Source of the DNA: Paraburkholderia sacchari
Lineage (GTDB): Bacteria > Pseudomonadota > Gammaproteobacteria > Burkholderiales > Burkholderiaceae
Assembly (NCBI RefSeq): GCF_000785435.2
Contig: NZ_JTDB02000003.1
Span: 558,001 to 622,000, forward strand
Direction: 5' to 3'
DNA length: 64,000 bases
Program-made: the position numbers and the translations under genes
The notes under the pieces: model-generated
The model's database searches: none
Told to the model about the DNA's origin: nothing
What the model saw: the letters and a program-made list of their open reading frames with translations, nothing else
Shown here: in pieces, positions 37,191 to 46,887 of the stretch
Layout of the letters: the number at the start of each line of letters is the position of its first letter
Numbering within the stretch: position 1 is the stretch's first letter

Positions 37191-37249
37191 TGTAACGACT
37201 GTAACGGTGTTACGCGTGTAACTTGAGGGCGTGGCGGTAACGCTACAAT
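37191..37249 (+). promoter_or_regulatory. rpoE upstream region: TGTAAC repeats and candidate promoter
   Basis: TGTAAC occurs at 37191, 37200 and 37217, with GGTAAC at 37236 and an inverted GTTAC between. TTGAGG (37223-37228) and TACAAT (37244-37249) could be a sigma-70 promoter with a short 15-base spacer. GTAACTT at 37218-37224 is also close to the sigma-E -35 GGAACTT, which would fit autoregulation. Confidence 0.4.
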
Positions 37250-37291
37250 GGTGCCCCCGCGTCCACTTCAATGAGCTAACGGATTTTTCAG

Positions 37292-37891
37292 GTGAGCGAA
37301 AAAGAAATTGACCAGTTGCTGGTCGAGCGCGTGCAAAAAGGCGACAAGGCTGCGTTCGAACTGCTGGTCTCCAAGTACCACCGCAAGATCATCCGCCTGA
37401 TCTCGCGCCTCGTGCGGGATCCCGCCGAGGTCGAAGACGTGGCGCAGGACGCCTTTATCAAGGCGTATCGGGCACTGCCGCAGTTTCGCGGCGAATCTGC
37501 TTTCTATACGTGGTTGTACCGAATTGCTGTCAACACGGCGAAGAACTACCTTGCGACCCAGGGAAGACGCGCCCCGACATCCACCGAAGCAGATGCAGAA
37601 GAAGCGGAAACTTTCTCGGACGCCGATCAACTAAGGGATATCAACACGCCCGAGTCGATGTTGATGAGCAAGCAGATCGCCGAGACGGTCAACGCTGCCA
37701 TGGCGGTTTTACCGGAAGAACTGCGCACCGCCATTACTCTTCGGGAAATTGAGGGTTTGAGTTACGAGGAAATCGCCGAAATGATGGGCTGCCCGATCGG
37801 CACCGTCAGATCGAGAATTTTCCGTGCTCGCGAAGCCATTGCGGCAAAATTGCGTCCGCTGCTGGACACACCGGAAGGCAAGCGCTGGTAG
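37292..37891 (+). CDS. rpoE: RNA polymerase sigma factor RpoE (AlgU)
   Basis: 199 residues, group 4 sigma factor. Region 2 includes VEDVAQDAFIKAYRALPQFR and FYTWLYRIAVNTAKNYL; region 4 has SYEEIAEMMGCPIGTVRSRI. GTG start at 37292 (SEKEIDQLLVERVQKGD). It directs the envelope stress response and is followed by its anti-sigma factor and regulators. Confidence 0.97.
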   Translation: MSEKEIDQLLVERVQKGDKAAFELLVSKYHRKIIRLISRLVRDPAEVEDVAQDAFIKAYRALPQFRGESAFYTWLYRIAVNTAKNYLATQGRRAPTSTEADAEEAETFSDADQLRDINTPESMLMSKQIAETVNAAMAVLPEELRTAITLREIEGLSYEEIAEMMGCPIGTVRSRIFRAREAIAAKLRPLLDTPEGKRW

Positions 37892-37976
37892 TACGCCAGC
37901 ACTGCGCCGGGCACGAGCGCAATTCATTGGATGTGGGTGTGTCACTACGGGGCTCTGTAAGAAAATGGGGAGCATC

Positions 37977-38630
37977 ATGGGGTCGGTTTCGATGCAATCG
38001 GTGTCAAGCTCGCGCGGCGAGCAACTGTCCGCCTTCGTCGACGGCGAAATGGCTGGCGATGAACGGCATCTGAACGCTATTCTTTCGGGGCTCGATCACG
38101 AGGGCCGCGAGGTCTGGTCGAGCTATCACCTGATCGGCGACGTGCTGCGCTCCGACGACCTGGCAATGCGCCCGGCCGCGAGCCAGTCGTTCATGGCGGG
38201 CTTTGCCGCGCGTTTCGAGGCGGAGCCGCACGTGCTCGCGCCGGCAGCTTTGCCGGCGTCGGAACAATCCGCCGCGCATAACGGGCGCGTCTCGCGCATT
38301 CTCGCGCTGCGCCGCCGCGTCGTGCCGTCGCTGGCCGTGGCCGCTGCGGCCGCTACGCTCACGTGGATCGTCATGCCGCAGATGCGCGGCGTCGGCATGG
38401 CCGGCGCGCCGCAGATCGCCTCGGTGCAATCTGCCGGCGATCACGTCCAGCGCGTGGCCATGAATACCGTTCCGGTGCAGACGGCCGCGGCCATGCAGGA
38501 CGGCAATATCATTCGCGATGCGCGTCTGGACGAATATCTCGAAGCGCACCAGCAGTTCGCGCAGCAACCGGTCATGTCGGATTCCATGCCGTTCATCCGG
38601 TCCGCCGCCCTTACCACGCAAGGCCAATAA
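37977..38630 (+). CDS. rseA: Anti-sigma-E factor RseA (MucA)
   Basis: 217 residues. The N-terminal cytoplasmic domain (GEQLSAFVDGEMAGDERHLN, WSSYHLIGDVLRSDDLA) binds sigma-E; a membrane segment around residues 115-135 (VPSLAVAAAAATLTWIVMP) is followed by a periplasmic tail that is the protease target. ATG 37977 has GGGGAG five bases upstream; an ATG at 37965 adds four residues. Confidence 0.9.
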   Translation: MGSVSMQSVSSSRGEQLSAFVDGEMAGDERHLNAILSGLDHEGREVWSSYHLIGDVLRSDDLAMRPAASQSFMAGFAARFEAEPHVLAPAALPASEQSAAHNGRVSRILALRRRVVPSLAVAAAAATLTWIVMPQMRGVGMAGAPQIASVQSAGDHVQRVAMNTVPVQTAAAMQDGNIIRDARLDEYLEAHQQFAQQPVMSDSMPFIRSAALTTQGQ

Positions 38631-38636
38631 AGTCTG

Positions 38637-39707
38637 ATGCAGATAGCGCGGTTCAATAAAACGACGATCTCGGGGCGGTTGCCGGCATTGCTATGCTGTG
38701 CAGCCGTAATGTTCACCGCTCTGTCTGCCGCCACGCACGCACACGCGCAAGGCACGCCGGCTGCCGCCGCGGCAGACCCGGCCGCTCGCCAGAGCGCCGT
38801 GCAGTGGCTCGACCGCATCCAGCAGGCTGCTCAGCAGCTGAATTACACGGGTACCTTCGTCTACCAGCGCGGCGCGTTCGTGCAGTCCTCGCGCATCACG
38901 CACTACGCGACCCGGAGCGACGGCGAGTACGAGCAGCTCGAAAGCCTCGACGGCAAGCCGCGCAAGATGCTGCGCCACAACGACGATCTCTACACGTTCG
39001 TGCCCGAGCGCAAACTGTGCGTCGTCGAAAAACGCCAGAACAAGGAAGCCTTCCCCGCGCTGCTCGCTACGAATGGCGACCAGGTGCTCGCCGTATACGA
39101 TCCGAAGATGCTGGGCAGCGACCGTGTGGCCGGCATCGACAGCAACGTGATCGAGCTCGATCCGAAGGACGCTTACCGTTTCGCCTACAAACTGTGGGTC
39201 GATGCAAAAACGGGTCTGCTGCTGCGCGCGCAGACGCTCGACCCGTCGAATGGCCAGGTACTCCAGCAGCTCTCCTTTACGCAGGTGAGCATCGGCGTGC
39301 CGGTGGACAAGGCGCCGATCGCGGCCGGCATGCGCAATACCGCCGGCTGGACGGTCGTGCGTGCGCCGCTGCAAACGGTCGACATGCAGGCGCAAGGCTG
39401 GACCTTCGCGCAGACCGTGCCGGGCTTTCGCATGATTCGCGAAGTGCGCCGCCCGATGGCCGCGCGCGACGCCAACGAGCCGCCCATTCCCGTCGATCAG
39501 GCCGTGTTTTCCGATGGGCTTTCGGCCGTCTCCGTGTTCGTCGAGCCGGTCGAGCACAACAGCCGCAAGGAAGGCTCGGGTAGCAGCGGCGCGACCCATG
39601 TGCTCGTGAAGCGCAGCGGGGACTACTGGATCACTTTGCTTGGCGAGGTGCCACAGAGCACGTTGCAGCAATTCGCGTCTGCCATAGAATACAAGGCTCC
39701 CAAGTAA
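38637..39707 (+). CDS. mucB: MucB/RseB, periplasmic regulator of sigma-E
   Basis: 356 residues with a signal peptide (ALLCCAAVMFTALSAATHAHA) and the two-domain RseB fold: lipoprotein-like WLDRIQQAAQQLNYTGTFVY and a C-terminal MucB_RseB_C region. It protects RseA from DegS-type cleavage until it senses lipopolysaccharide or lipid stress. Six bases after rseA. Confidence 0.93.
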   Translation: MQIARFNKTTISGRLPALLCCAAVMFTALSAATHAHAQGTPAAAAADPAARQSAVQWLDRIQQAAQQLNYTGTFVYQRGAFVQSSRITHYATRSDGEYEQLESLDGKPRKMLRHNDDLYTFVPERKLCVVEKRQNKEAFPALLATNGDQVLAVYDPKMLGSDRVAGIDSNVIELDPKDAYRFAYKLWVDAKTGLLLRAQTLDPSNGQVLQQLSFTQVSIGVPVDKAPIAAGMRNTAGWTVVRAPLQTVDMQAQGWTFAQTVPGFRMIREVRRPMAARDANEPPIPVDQAVFSDGLSAVSVFVEPVEHNSRKEGSGSSGATHVLVKRSGDYWITLLGEVPQSTLQQFASAIEYKAPK

Positions 39708-39727
39708 CTGCTACGGCCGATTTCGAT

Positions 39728-41239
39728 ATGACGATCCTCCCGCTGCGCAAATTCTTCGCGGCCGCGGCGGTGGCGGCGTGCCTGCCGTTCGCCCCGCTCA
39801 CGGCATCGGCGGCGCCCGCCGCCAATCTGCCGGACTTCACCGATCTCGTGGACAAGGTGGGGCCTTCCGTCGTCAACATCCGCACCACCACGCGCGTGAC
39901 GCTCTCGCAGCGCGGGCTGCCGCCGGGGATGGACAACGGCGATATGTCGGAATTTTTCCGCCGCTTCTTCGGTATTCCCATGCCGCAAGGGCCGCAGGGC
40001 GGCCAGTCGCCGCGCGGCGGCCAAGGTGGCGGTCAGGGTGGCGGGCAGGACTCCGGACCGGATAGCGGCAACGACACCGAGCAGAGCAGCGGCGTGGGCT
40101 CGGGCTTCATCATGACGGGCGATGGCTACGTGATGACCAACGCGCACGTCGTCGACGATGCGGACAGCATCTACGTCACGCTCACCGACAAGCGCGAGTT
40201 CAAGGCCAAGCTGATCGGCGTGGACGACCGCACCGACGTGGCAGTCGTGAAGATCCAGGCCAGCAACCTGCCGGCCATTACGATCGGCGATTCGAACAAG
40301 GTGCGCGTGGGCGAGTGGGTGCTGGCAATCGGCTCGCCGTTCGGGCTCGAAAACACCGTCACCGCGGGCATCGTGAGCGCGAAGGGGCGCGATACGGGCG
40401 ACTACCTGCCGTTCATTCAGACCGACGTGGCCGTGAACCCCGGCAACTCGGGCGGGCCGCTCATCAACATGCAGGGCGAGGTGATCGGCATCAACTCGCA
40501 GATCTATAGCCGCACCGGCGGCTTCATGGGTATTTCGTTTGCGATCCCGATCGACGAGGCGATGCGCGTGGCCGATCAGCTCAAGGCCACGGGCAAGGTC
40601 ACGCGCGGCCGGATTGCGGTGGCGATCGGCGAGGTGACCAAGGACGTGGCCGATTCGCTCGGTCTGCCGAAGGCACAGGGCGCGCTGGTGTCGAGCGTCG
40701 AGCCGGGCGGCCCGGCTGACAAGGCGGGTATCCAGCCGGGCGACATCATCCAGAAGTTCAACGGCCAGACCGTCGAGGCGGCTACCGACTTGCCGCGCAT
40801 GGTGGGCGACACCAAGCCGGGTACGCGCTCGACCATCACGATCTGGCGCAAGGGCGCGACGCGCGATTTGCCGATCACCGTGGCCGAGTTGCAGCCGGAC
40901 AAGGGCACGAAGACCGATCAGCGCAAGGCGCCGGAGCCGAAGCCGCGCGCGGCGAATGCGCTGGGTCTTTCTGTGACGGACCTCACCGCCGACCAGATGA
41001 GCCAGCTCAAGATCAAGGGCGGCGTGATGGTGGAGTCCGTGGATGGCCCGGCGGCGCGCGCGGGCTTGCAGAAGGGCGACATCATCCTGCGCGTGGGGGA
41101 CACGGATATCACGAGCGCAAAGCAGTTCCTGGAAGTCACGTCGCGGCTCGACTCGCAGAAGATGGTGGCGATTCTCGTGCGTCGCGGCGACAACACGCAG
41201 TTCGTGCCGCTTCGCCCGCGCAATCCGGGGCAGAAGTAA
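39728..41239 (+). CDS. mucD: MucD/DegP-type periplasmic serine protease
   Basis: 503 residues. Signal peptide, trypsin-like domain with His in TNAHVVDDADS, Asp in DDRTDVAVVKI and Ser in NPGNSGGPLINMQ, then two PDZ domains (SSVEPGGPADKAGIQPGDII; VDGPAARAGLQKGDIILRV). The loop before the His has a Gly/Gln-rich insert (residues ~95-125). It degrades misfolded envelope proteins and lowers sigma-E activity. Confidence 0.95.
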   Translation: MTILPLRKFFAAAAVAACLPFAPLTASAAPAANLPDFTDLVDKVGPSVVNIRTTTRVTLSQRGLPPGMDNGDMSEFFRRFFGIPMPQGPQGGQSPRGGQGGGQGGGQDSGPDSGNDTEQSSGVGSGFIMTGDGYVMTNAHVVDDADSIYVTLTDKREFKAKLIGVDDRTDVAVVKIQASNLPAITIGDSNKVRVGEWVLAIGSPFGLENTVTAGIVSAKGRDTGDYLPFIQTDVAVNPGNSGGPLINMQGEVIGINSQIYSRTGGFMGISFAIPIDEAMRVADQLKATGKVTRGRIAVAIGEVTKDVADSLGLPKAQGALVSSVEPGGPADKAGIQPGDIIQKFNGQTVEAATDLPRMVGDTKPGTRSTITIWRKGATRDLPITVAELQPDKGTKTDQRKAPEPKPRAANALGLSVTDLTADQMSQLKIKGGVMVESVDGPAARAGLQKGDIILRVGDTDITSAKQFLEVTSRLDSQKMVAILVRRGDNTQFVPLRPRNPGQK

Positions 41240-41242
41240 CCG

Positions 41243-41551
41243 ATGAACGCCCCTGCCTTGAAGCCGGCCGTTACGGGTTCGCGCACGGGGGCGCATCTCG
41301 TGCTGTATGGCCGTGCGTGGTGTCATCTGTGCGAGGACATGCGCGCGGCGCTGGAGCCGTTGGCGGCAGCGGCGGGGGCGCACATCGAGGTGATCGATGT
41401 CGATTCCGACCCCTCGCTGCAAGCGCGCTACGACGAGCTCGTGCCCGTGCTGGTTTGCGATGGCGTTGAACTGTGTCACTACCATCTCGACGAGGCGTGC
41501 GTGCGTGCGGCATTGGGCCTGCGCGCTACGGCGCGCGATGGGGCCTCATGA
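41243..41551 (+). CDS. Glutaredoxin family protein
   Basis: 102 residues with a thioredoxin fold; the active site is WCHLCEDM (Cys-x-x-Cys), followed by VIDVDSDPSLQARYDELVPV with the cis-Pro loop. It belongs to the DUF836/glutaredoxin-like group often found between mucD and lepA in Burkholderiales. Three bases after mucD, so same transcript. Confidence 0.85.
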   Translation: MNAPALKPAVTGSRTGAHLVLYGRAWCHLCEDMRAALEPLAAAAGAHIEVIDVDSDPSLQARYDELVPVLVCDGVELCHYHLDEACVRAALGLRATARDGAS

Positions 41552-41729
41552 GGCGTCGCAGGGTGTCATAGGGGGGCGTAGGGCGTCGCTGCGCCGTAAT
41601 ACATCCGTGACTTACCGTACCGTTCGCCGGAAGCGCCCCTTTTCGGCTAAAATAGATCGTTTTTTCATCTGTTTACGAGGCGTGTCCAGCTTTCGTTGGG
41701 GCGCGCCTTTTTCGCTTGATCGGTACTGA

Positions 41730-43523
41730 ATGGATCATATTCGTAACTTCTCGATCATTGCGCACATCGACCATGGCAAGTCGACGCTCGCCGATCGCAT
41801 CATCCAGTTGTGCGGTGGCTTGTCCGACCGCGAAATGGAATCGCAGGTGCTCGACTCGATGGATCTCGAGCGCGAGCGTGGCATCACGATCAAGGCGCAG
41901 ACTGCCGCGCTCACGTACAAGGCGCGTGACGGCAAGGTCTACAACCTGAACCTGATCGACACGCCGGGGCACGTCGACTTCTCGTACGAAGTCAGCCGCT
42001 CGCTTTCGGCGTGCGAGGGTGCGCTGCTCGTCGTCGACGCAAGCCAGGGTGTGGAAGCGCAGACCGTGGCGAACTGCTACACGGCGATCGAGCTTGGCGT
42101 GGAAGTCGTGCCGGTGCTCAACAAGATCGACCTGCCCGCCGCCAACCCCGAAAACGCGATCGAAGAGATCGAGGACGTGATCGGCATCGACGCCACCGAC
42201 GCCACGCGCTGCAGCGCGAAGACCGGCATGGGCGTGGACGACGTGCTCGAATCGCTCATCGCCAGGGTGCCGCCGCCCAAGGGCGACCCCGATGCGCCGC
42301 TGCAGGCGCTCATCATCGACTCGTGGTTCGACAACTACGTGGGCGTGGTGATGCTCGTGCGCATCGTCAACGGCACGCTGCGTCCGAAGGACAAGATCAA
42401 GCTCATGGCCACCGGCGCGCAATATCCGGTCGAGCACGTGGGCGTGTTCTCGCCGAAGTCGCGCAACCTGGAATCGCTCTCGGCGGGGCAGGTGGGCTTC
42501 ATCATCGCGGGCATCAAGGAACTCGCCGCCACCAAGGTGGGCGACACCGTCACGCACGCGACCAAGCCGGCCGAAGAGCCGCTGCCGGGCTTCAAGGAAG
42601 TGAAGCCGCAGGTGTTCGCGGGCCTCTATCCGGTCGAGGCGAACCAGTACGACGCGCTGCGCGAATCGCTAGAAAAGCTCAAGCTCAACGATGCCTCGCT
42701 CCAGTACGAGCCCGAAGTTTCGCAAGCGCTGGGCTTCGGCTTCCGGTGCGGCTTCCTTGGCCTGCTGCACATGGAAATCGTGCAGGAGCGTCTCGAGCGC
42801 GAGTTCGACATGGACCTCATTACCACGGCGCCTACCGTGGTGTACGAAGTCGTGCAGGCCGACGGCACGCAGATCATGGTCGAGAACCCGGCGAAGATGC
42901 CGGAGCCCTCGAAGATCGGCGAAATTCGCGAGCCTATCGTCACGGTGAATCTGTACATGCCGCAGGACTACGTCGGTTCGGTGATCACGCTCTGTACGCA
43001 AAAGCGCGGCAACCAGATCAACATGCAGTACCACGGCCGTCAGGTGCAGCTCACCTACGAAATCCCGATGGCCGAAATCGTGCTCGACTTCTTCGATCGA
43101 CTGAAGTCGGTGTCGCGCGGCTATGCGTCGATGGACTACGAGTTCAAGGAGTACCGCAGCGCAGACGTCGTGAAGGTCGACATGCTGATCAACGGCGAAA
43201 AGGTCGATGCACTGTCGATCATCGTGCACCGCTCGCAGTCGCAGTATCGCGGCCGCGAAGTGGCGGCGAAGATGCGCGAGATCATCCCGCGCCAGATGTA
43301 CGATGTGGCGATTCAGGCGGCCATTGGCGCGCACATCATCGCGCGTGAGAACATCAAGGCGCTGCGCAAGAACGTGCTGGCCAAGTGCTATGGCGGCGAC
43401 ATCTCGCGCAAGAAAAAGCTGCTCGAAAAGCAGAAGGAAGGCAAGAAGCGGATGAAGCAGGTTGGTTCTGTGGAAATCCCGCAGGAGGCGTTCCTCGCGA
43501 TTCTCCGGGTCGAAGACAAATAA
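41730..43523 (+). CDS. lepA: Elongation factor 4 (LepA)
   Basis: 597 residues. G1 is [16 protein letters not shown]3 [16 protein letters not shown]4 NKIDLPAA, and the LepA-specific C-terminal region contains [15 protein letters not shown] sequence ([20 protein letters not shown]). It is a ribosome-associated translational GTPase. It is followed at 41 bp by lepB. Confidence 0.97.
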   Translation: MDHIRNFSIIAHIDHGKSTLADRIIQLCGGLSDREMESQVLDSMDLERERGITIKAQTAALTYKARDGKVYNLNLIDTPGHVDFSYEVSRSLSACEGALLVVDASQGVEAQTVANCYTAIELGVEVVPVLNKIDLPAANPENAIEEIEDVIGIDATDATRCSAKTGMGVDDVLESLIARVPPPKGDPDAPLQALIIDSWFDNYVGVVMLVRIVNGTLRPKDKIKLMATGAQYPVEHVGVFSPKSRNLESLSAGQVGFIIAGIKELAATKVGDTVTHATKPAEEPLPGFKEVKPQVFAGLYPVEANQYDALRESLEKLKLNDASLQYEPEVSQALGFGFRCGFLGLLHMEIVQERLEREFDMDLITTAPTVVYEVVQADGTQIMVENPAKMPEPSKIGEIREPIVTVNLYMPQDYVGSVITLCTQKRGNQINMQYHGRQVQLTYEIPMAEIVLDFFDRLKSVSRGYASMDYEFKEYRSADVVKVDMLINGEKVDALSIIVHRSQSQYRGREVAAKMREIIPRQMYDVAIQAAIGAHIIARENIKALRKNVLAKCYGGDISRKKKLLEKQKEGKKRMKQVGSVEIPQEAFLAILRVEDK

Positions 43524-43564
43524 GCCGGGCAGATAAGCAGATAAGCAGAACAACGGACCTTTCC

Positions 43565-44458
43565 ATGAATTTTGCGCTGATTCTTTTTGTGCTCGTCGTA
43601 TTGACGGGCATCGCGTGGGTTGCAGACAAGCTGGTGTTCATGCCGCGCCGGCGCCTTGCCGCCGATGCGGCGATCGCCGAATTCGACCGGCAGCAGGCAC
43701 GCATTGGCGAGCGCTTCGCCGACGAGAACGCGCCCGCGACGCGTCAGAGCTTGCGCAACGAAAAGCTGCGCCAGCCGTGGTGGCTCGAATACACGGCCAG
43801 CTTCTTTCCCGTGATCCTGATCGTGTTCTTCGTGCGCTCGTTTGTCGTTGAGCCGTTCAAGATTCCGTCGGGCTCGATGGTGCCGACGCTCCTCGTGGGC
43901 GACTTCATCCTCGTGAACAAGTTCGATTACGGCCTGCGTTTGCCGATCACCAACACGAAGATCACCCAGGGCCGCGCGCTCCAGCGTGGCGACGTGGTGG
44001 TGTTCCGCTATCCGAAGGACGAGTCGGTCGACTACATCAAGCGCGTGATCGGTTTGCCGGGCGACGTGGTTGCCTATCAGGACAAGCAACTCACGATCAA
44101 TGGCAAGCCGGTACCTGAAACGCCACAAGCCGATTACTTCGACGAAGAGCGCATCGGCTATGCGAAGCAGTTCACCGAAGACCTCGACGGCCGCAAGAAC
44201 AACATCCTCAATAATCCCGCCGTGCCGCCGTTCATCATGGGCGCGGAAGATTATCCGTATCGCGACAACTGCCAGTACAACGCACGCGGCGTGATCTGCA
44301 AGGTGCCGCCGGGCCATTACTTCATGATGGGCGATAACCGCGACAACAGCGCGGACAGCCGCTACTGGGGCTTCGTGCCCGACGCCAACATCGTTGGCCG
44401 CGCGTTCTTTATCTGGATGAACTTCAGCAGTCTGAAGCGCATCGGCTCGTTCGAGTAA
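43565..44458 (+). CDS. lepB: Signal peptidase I
   Basis: 297 residues. Two N-terminal membrane segments (MNFALILFVLVVLTGIAWVA and FFPVILIVFFVRSFVVEPF), catalytic Ser in KIPSGSMVPTLL and Lys in DYIKRVIGLPGD, and box E GHYFMMGDNRDNSADSRYW. It cleaves signal peptides at the periplasmic face. Confidence 0.97.
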   Translation: MNFALILFVLVVLTGIAWVADKLVFMPRRRLAADAAIAEFDRQQARIGERFADENAPATRQSLRNEKLRQPWWLEYTASFFPVILIVFFVRSFVVEPFKIPSGSMVPTLLVGDFILVNKFDYGLRLPITNTKITQGRALQRGDVVVFRYPKDESVDYIKRVIGLPGDVVAYQDKQLTINGKPVPETPQADYFDEERIGYAKQFTEDLDGRKNNILNNPAVPPFIMGAEDYPYRDNCQYNARGVICKVPPGHYFMMGDNRDNSADSRYWGFVPDANIVGRAFFIWMNFSSLKRIGSFE

Positions 44459-44627
44459 TGCGCGTTTGATGCGCGTCCGCGCCTGCAAAATGCACGTGAC
44501 TCGCGTGTGATTCGCAGCGCATCTTCGCACGCTACTTGAAGAACCGCCGGTAACGTCGCTTCATCATGGTTTTTCGCCCGCTGGCCGGCGTTTTCGCCGG
44601 GGCCGGCGGGCGCGTTATACTCTCCCC

Positions 44628-45842
44628 ATGCCCCTATCTCCGTTGGAAAGCCGTTTGCGCTACGAATTTCGCAATGCGGAATTGTTGCGCCAGGCTTTGA
44701 CCCACCGCAGTCACAGTGCCACGCATAACGAACGCCTCGAATTCCTCGGTGATTCGGTTCTGAATTGCGCGGTGGCGGCCCTATTGTTCCAACGTTTTAG
44801 CAAACTGGACGAAGGTGACCTCTCGCGCGTGCGTGCGAATCTGGTCAAGCAACAGTCGCTTTACGAGATCGCTCAGGCCCTCAATATTGCCGATGGCTTG
44901 CGCCTCGGCGAGGGCGAACTGCGCAGCGGCGGTTTCCGCCGGCCTTCGATTCTGGCCGATGCGCTCGAAGCGATCTTCGGCGCGATCTTTCTCGACGGCG
45001 GCTTCGACGCCGCCCAGACGGTCATCAAGCGTCTCTACATCCCGATCCTCGACCATATCGACCCGCGTACGCTCGGCAAGGATTCCAAGACGCTGCTGCA
45101 GGAATATCTGCAGGGTCACAAGATCGCGCTGCCGACCTATACCGTTGTCGCTACGCATGGTGCGGCGCACAATCAGCAGTTCGAAGTCGAATGCACGGTG
45201 CCCAAGCTCGACGTGAAGGTGTCGGGTTCGGGGGCGAGCCGTCGCGCGGCCGAGCAAGCCGCCGCGAAGAAGGCGCTCGATGAGGTCATGGCCGCTGCGC
45301 CCGCGCTGGTCGCCAAGCCGCGTCGCTCGAAGGGCGCACGCGCGCCCAAGGCCGAACTCGAAGTCGTGCCCGGCGTGACGGGCGTGCAGGGCGCGCTCGA
45401 CCTGCGCTCGCCCGAGCGTCGTGCGCGCGGCGAGCGTCCGGGCGCCGGCGCCTACCATGCCGCCACGGCGGGCGAGGAGTCGGCCGAACGCACGGCTGCA
45501 AATGCGGCGGCCGCGCCGCTCGCGGTGATTCGCGCGGCGCACGTGCAAGAGCGCGGTGCGGAGAAGGGCGAACGCGCCTCCACGGAGAAGTCGGCAGAAA
45601 AGCCTGCCGATAAATTCGATGCTGTGCCATCCGCCGGTTCGATTGCGCCACGCTCGGCGCGCAGCCGCGATGCACAGGCCAGCAACGGCGCGCCCGGCGC
45701 GGGAGACGATCCGTCGCCGGGCGCGCCGTCCAGCGCATCGAACGGTTCATCCACGGCAGGGTCGACTGGCGGGTCGTCTGCGGGCTCCGCCGCTGAACTC
45801 GGCACAGCGGTGCCTGTGCGAGCCGCCGATGCCGGCCACTGA
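44628..45842 (+). CDS. rnc: Ribonuclease III with long C-terminal extension
   Basis: 404 residues against ~226 in E. coli. The catalytic domain (residues 1-~130) has the signature [11 protein letters not shown] at 36-46 and Glu114 in [15 protein letters not shown]; the dsRNA-binding domain spans ~153-222 ([19 protein letters not shown]). Residues 223-404 are low-complexity Ala/Gly/Ser/Pro with charged patches, presumably disordered. It processes rRNA and double-stranded RNA. TATACT lies only six bases before the ATG, so the mRNA may be leaderless. Confidence 0.95.
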   Translation: MPLSPLESRLRYEFRNAELLRQALTHRSHSATHNERLEFLGDSVLNCAVAALLFQRFSKLDEGDLSRVRANLVKQQSLYEIAQALNIADGLRLGEGELRSGGFRRPSILADALEAIFGAIFLDGGFDAAQTVIKRLYIPILDHIDPRTLGKDSKTLLQEYLQGHKIALPTYTVVATHGAAHNQQFEVECTVPKLDVKVSGSGASRRAAEQAAAKKALDEVMAAAPALVAKPRRSKGARAPKAELEVVPGVTGVQGALDLRSPERRARGERPGAGAYHAATAGEESAERTAANAAAAPLAVIRAAHVQERGAEKGERASTEKSAEKPADKFDAVPSAGSIAPRSARSRDAQASNGAPGAGDDPSPGAPSSASNGSSTAGSTGGSSAGSAAELGTAVPVRAADAGH

Positions 45843-45863
45843 TTCAACCCTGGTGCGCGGCGC

Positions 45864-45899
45864 TTGAACCGTTTGAACCGTTTGAACCGTTTGAACCGC
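45864..45899. repeat. Four tandem copies of a 9 bp repeat
   Basis: TTGAACCGT occurs three times head to tail, followed by TTGAACCGC, in the rnc-era gap. Copy number may vary by strand slippage. Confidence 0.9.
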
Positions 45900-45950
45900 G
45901 CGCGCCCTGTTTCCGCTTAGTTTCCTTTGCTTCATTACTCCGGTCCGATC

Positions 45951-46856
45951 ATGAACGCACCTACTTCCACTCCTGCCGGTTTCCGCTGCGGCATGGTCGC
46001 GATCGTCGGCCGTCCGAATGTCGGCAAGTCCACGCTGATGAATGCGCTGGTCGGCCAGAAGATCAGCATCACGTCGCGCAAGGCGCAGACCACGCGCCAT
46101 CGCATCACCGGCATCAACACGGTCGAAGACGCGCAATATGTTTTCGTCGACACGCCGGGCTTCCAGACGCGCCACAGCACCGCGCTCAACCGCTCGCTCA
46201 ATCGCGCCGTCACCTCGACGCTCAGTTCCGTCGATGCGGTGCTGTTCGTGATCGAAGCCGGCAAGTTCGGTCCCGACGACCAGAAAGTGCTCGACCTGAT
46301 TCCGCCGAACGCGCCCACGATCCTCATTGCCAACAAGATCGACCGCGTGACCGACAAGGCCACGCTTTATCCGTTCATCGAGGGCGTGCAAAAGCTGCGC
46401 GAATTCCGCGAGATCGTTCCGCTCTCGGCCAGGAATCCCGACGACATCAAGCGCCTGCTCGAAACGCTCAAGCCGTATCTGCCCGAAGGCGAACCGATTT
46501 ACGGTGAAGATGACCTCACGGATCGCAGCGAGCGCTTTCTCGCCGCCGAGATCCTGCGCGAAAAAGTGTTCCGCTGGACCGGCGACGAGCTGCCGTACAC
46601 GAGCACGGTGCTCATCGACAAGTTCGAGCAGGAAGGGCGCCTGCGCCGCATCTTCGCGACGATTCTCGTCGAGCGCGACACCCAGAAGGCCATGGTGATC
46701 GGCCAGAAGGGCAGCAAGCTCAAGCAGATCAGCACCGAGGCGCGTCTCGACATGGAAAAGCTGTTTGACGGTCCGGTCTATCTCGAGACCTTCGTGAAGG
46801 TGAAGAGCGGCTGGGCCGACAACGAGGCCGGCCTGCGCGCTTACGGTTACGAGTGA
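45951..46856 (+). CDS. era: GTPase Era
   Basis: 301 residues. G1 [17 protein letters not shown]3 [11 protein letters not shown]4 NKIDRV, then the C-terminal KH domain with [20 protein letters not shown]. Era checks the 3' end of 16S rRNA in 30S assembly. ATG 45951 was preferred over a TTG at 45927. Confidence 0.96.
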   Translation: MNAPTSTPAGFRCGMVAIVGRPNVGKSTLMNALVGQKISITSRKAQTTRHRITGINTVEDAQYVFVDTPGFQTRHSTALNRSLNRAVTSTLSSVDAVLFVIEAGKFGPDDQKVLDLIPPNAPTILIANKIDRVTDKATLYPFIEGVQKLREFREIVPLSARNPDDIKRLLETLKPYLPEGEPIYGEDDLTDRSERFLAAEILREKVFRWTGDELPYTSTVLIDKFEQEGRLRRIFATILVERDTQKAMVIGQKGSKLKQISTEARLDMEKLFDGPVYLETFVKVKSGWADNEAGLRAYGYE

Positions 46857-46887
46857 TCCGCTGCGAGTGCGAGGCGCAGGTACCAGG

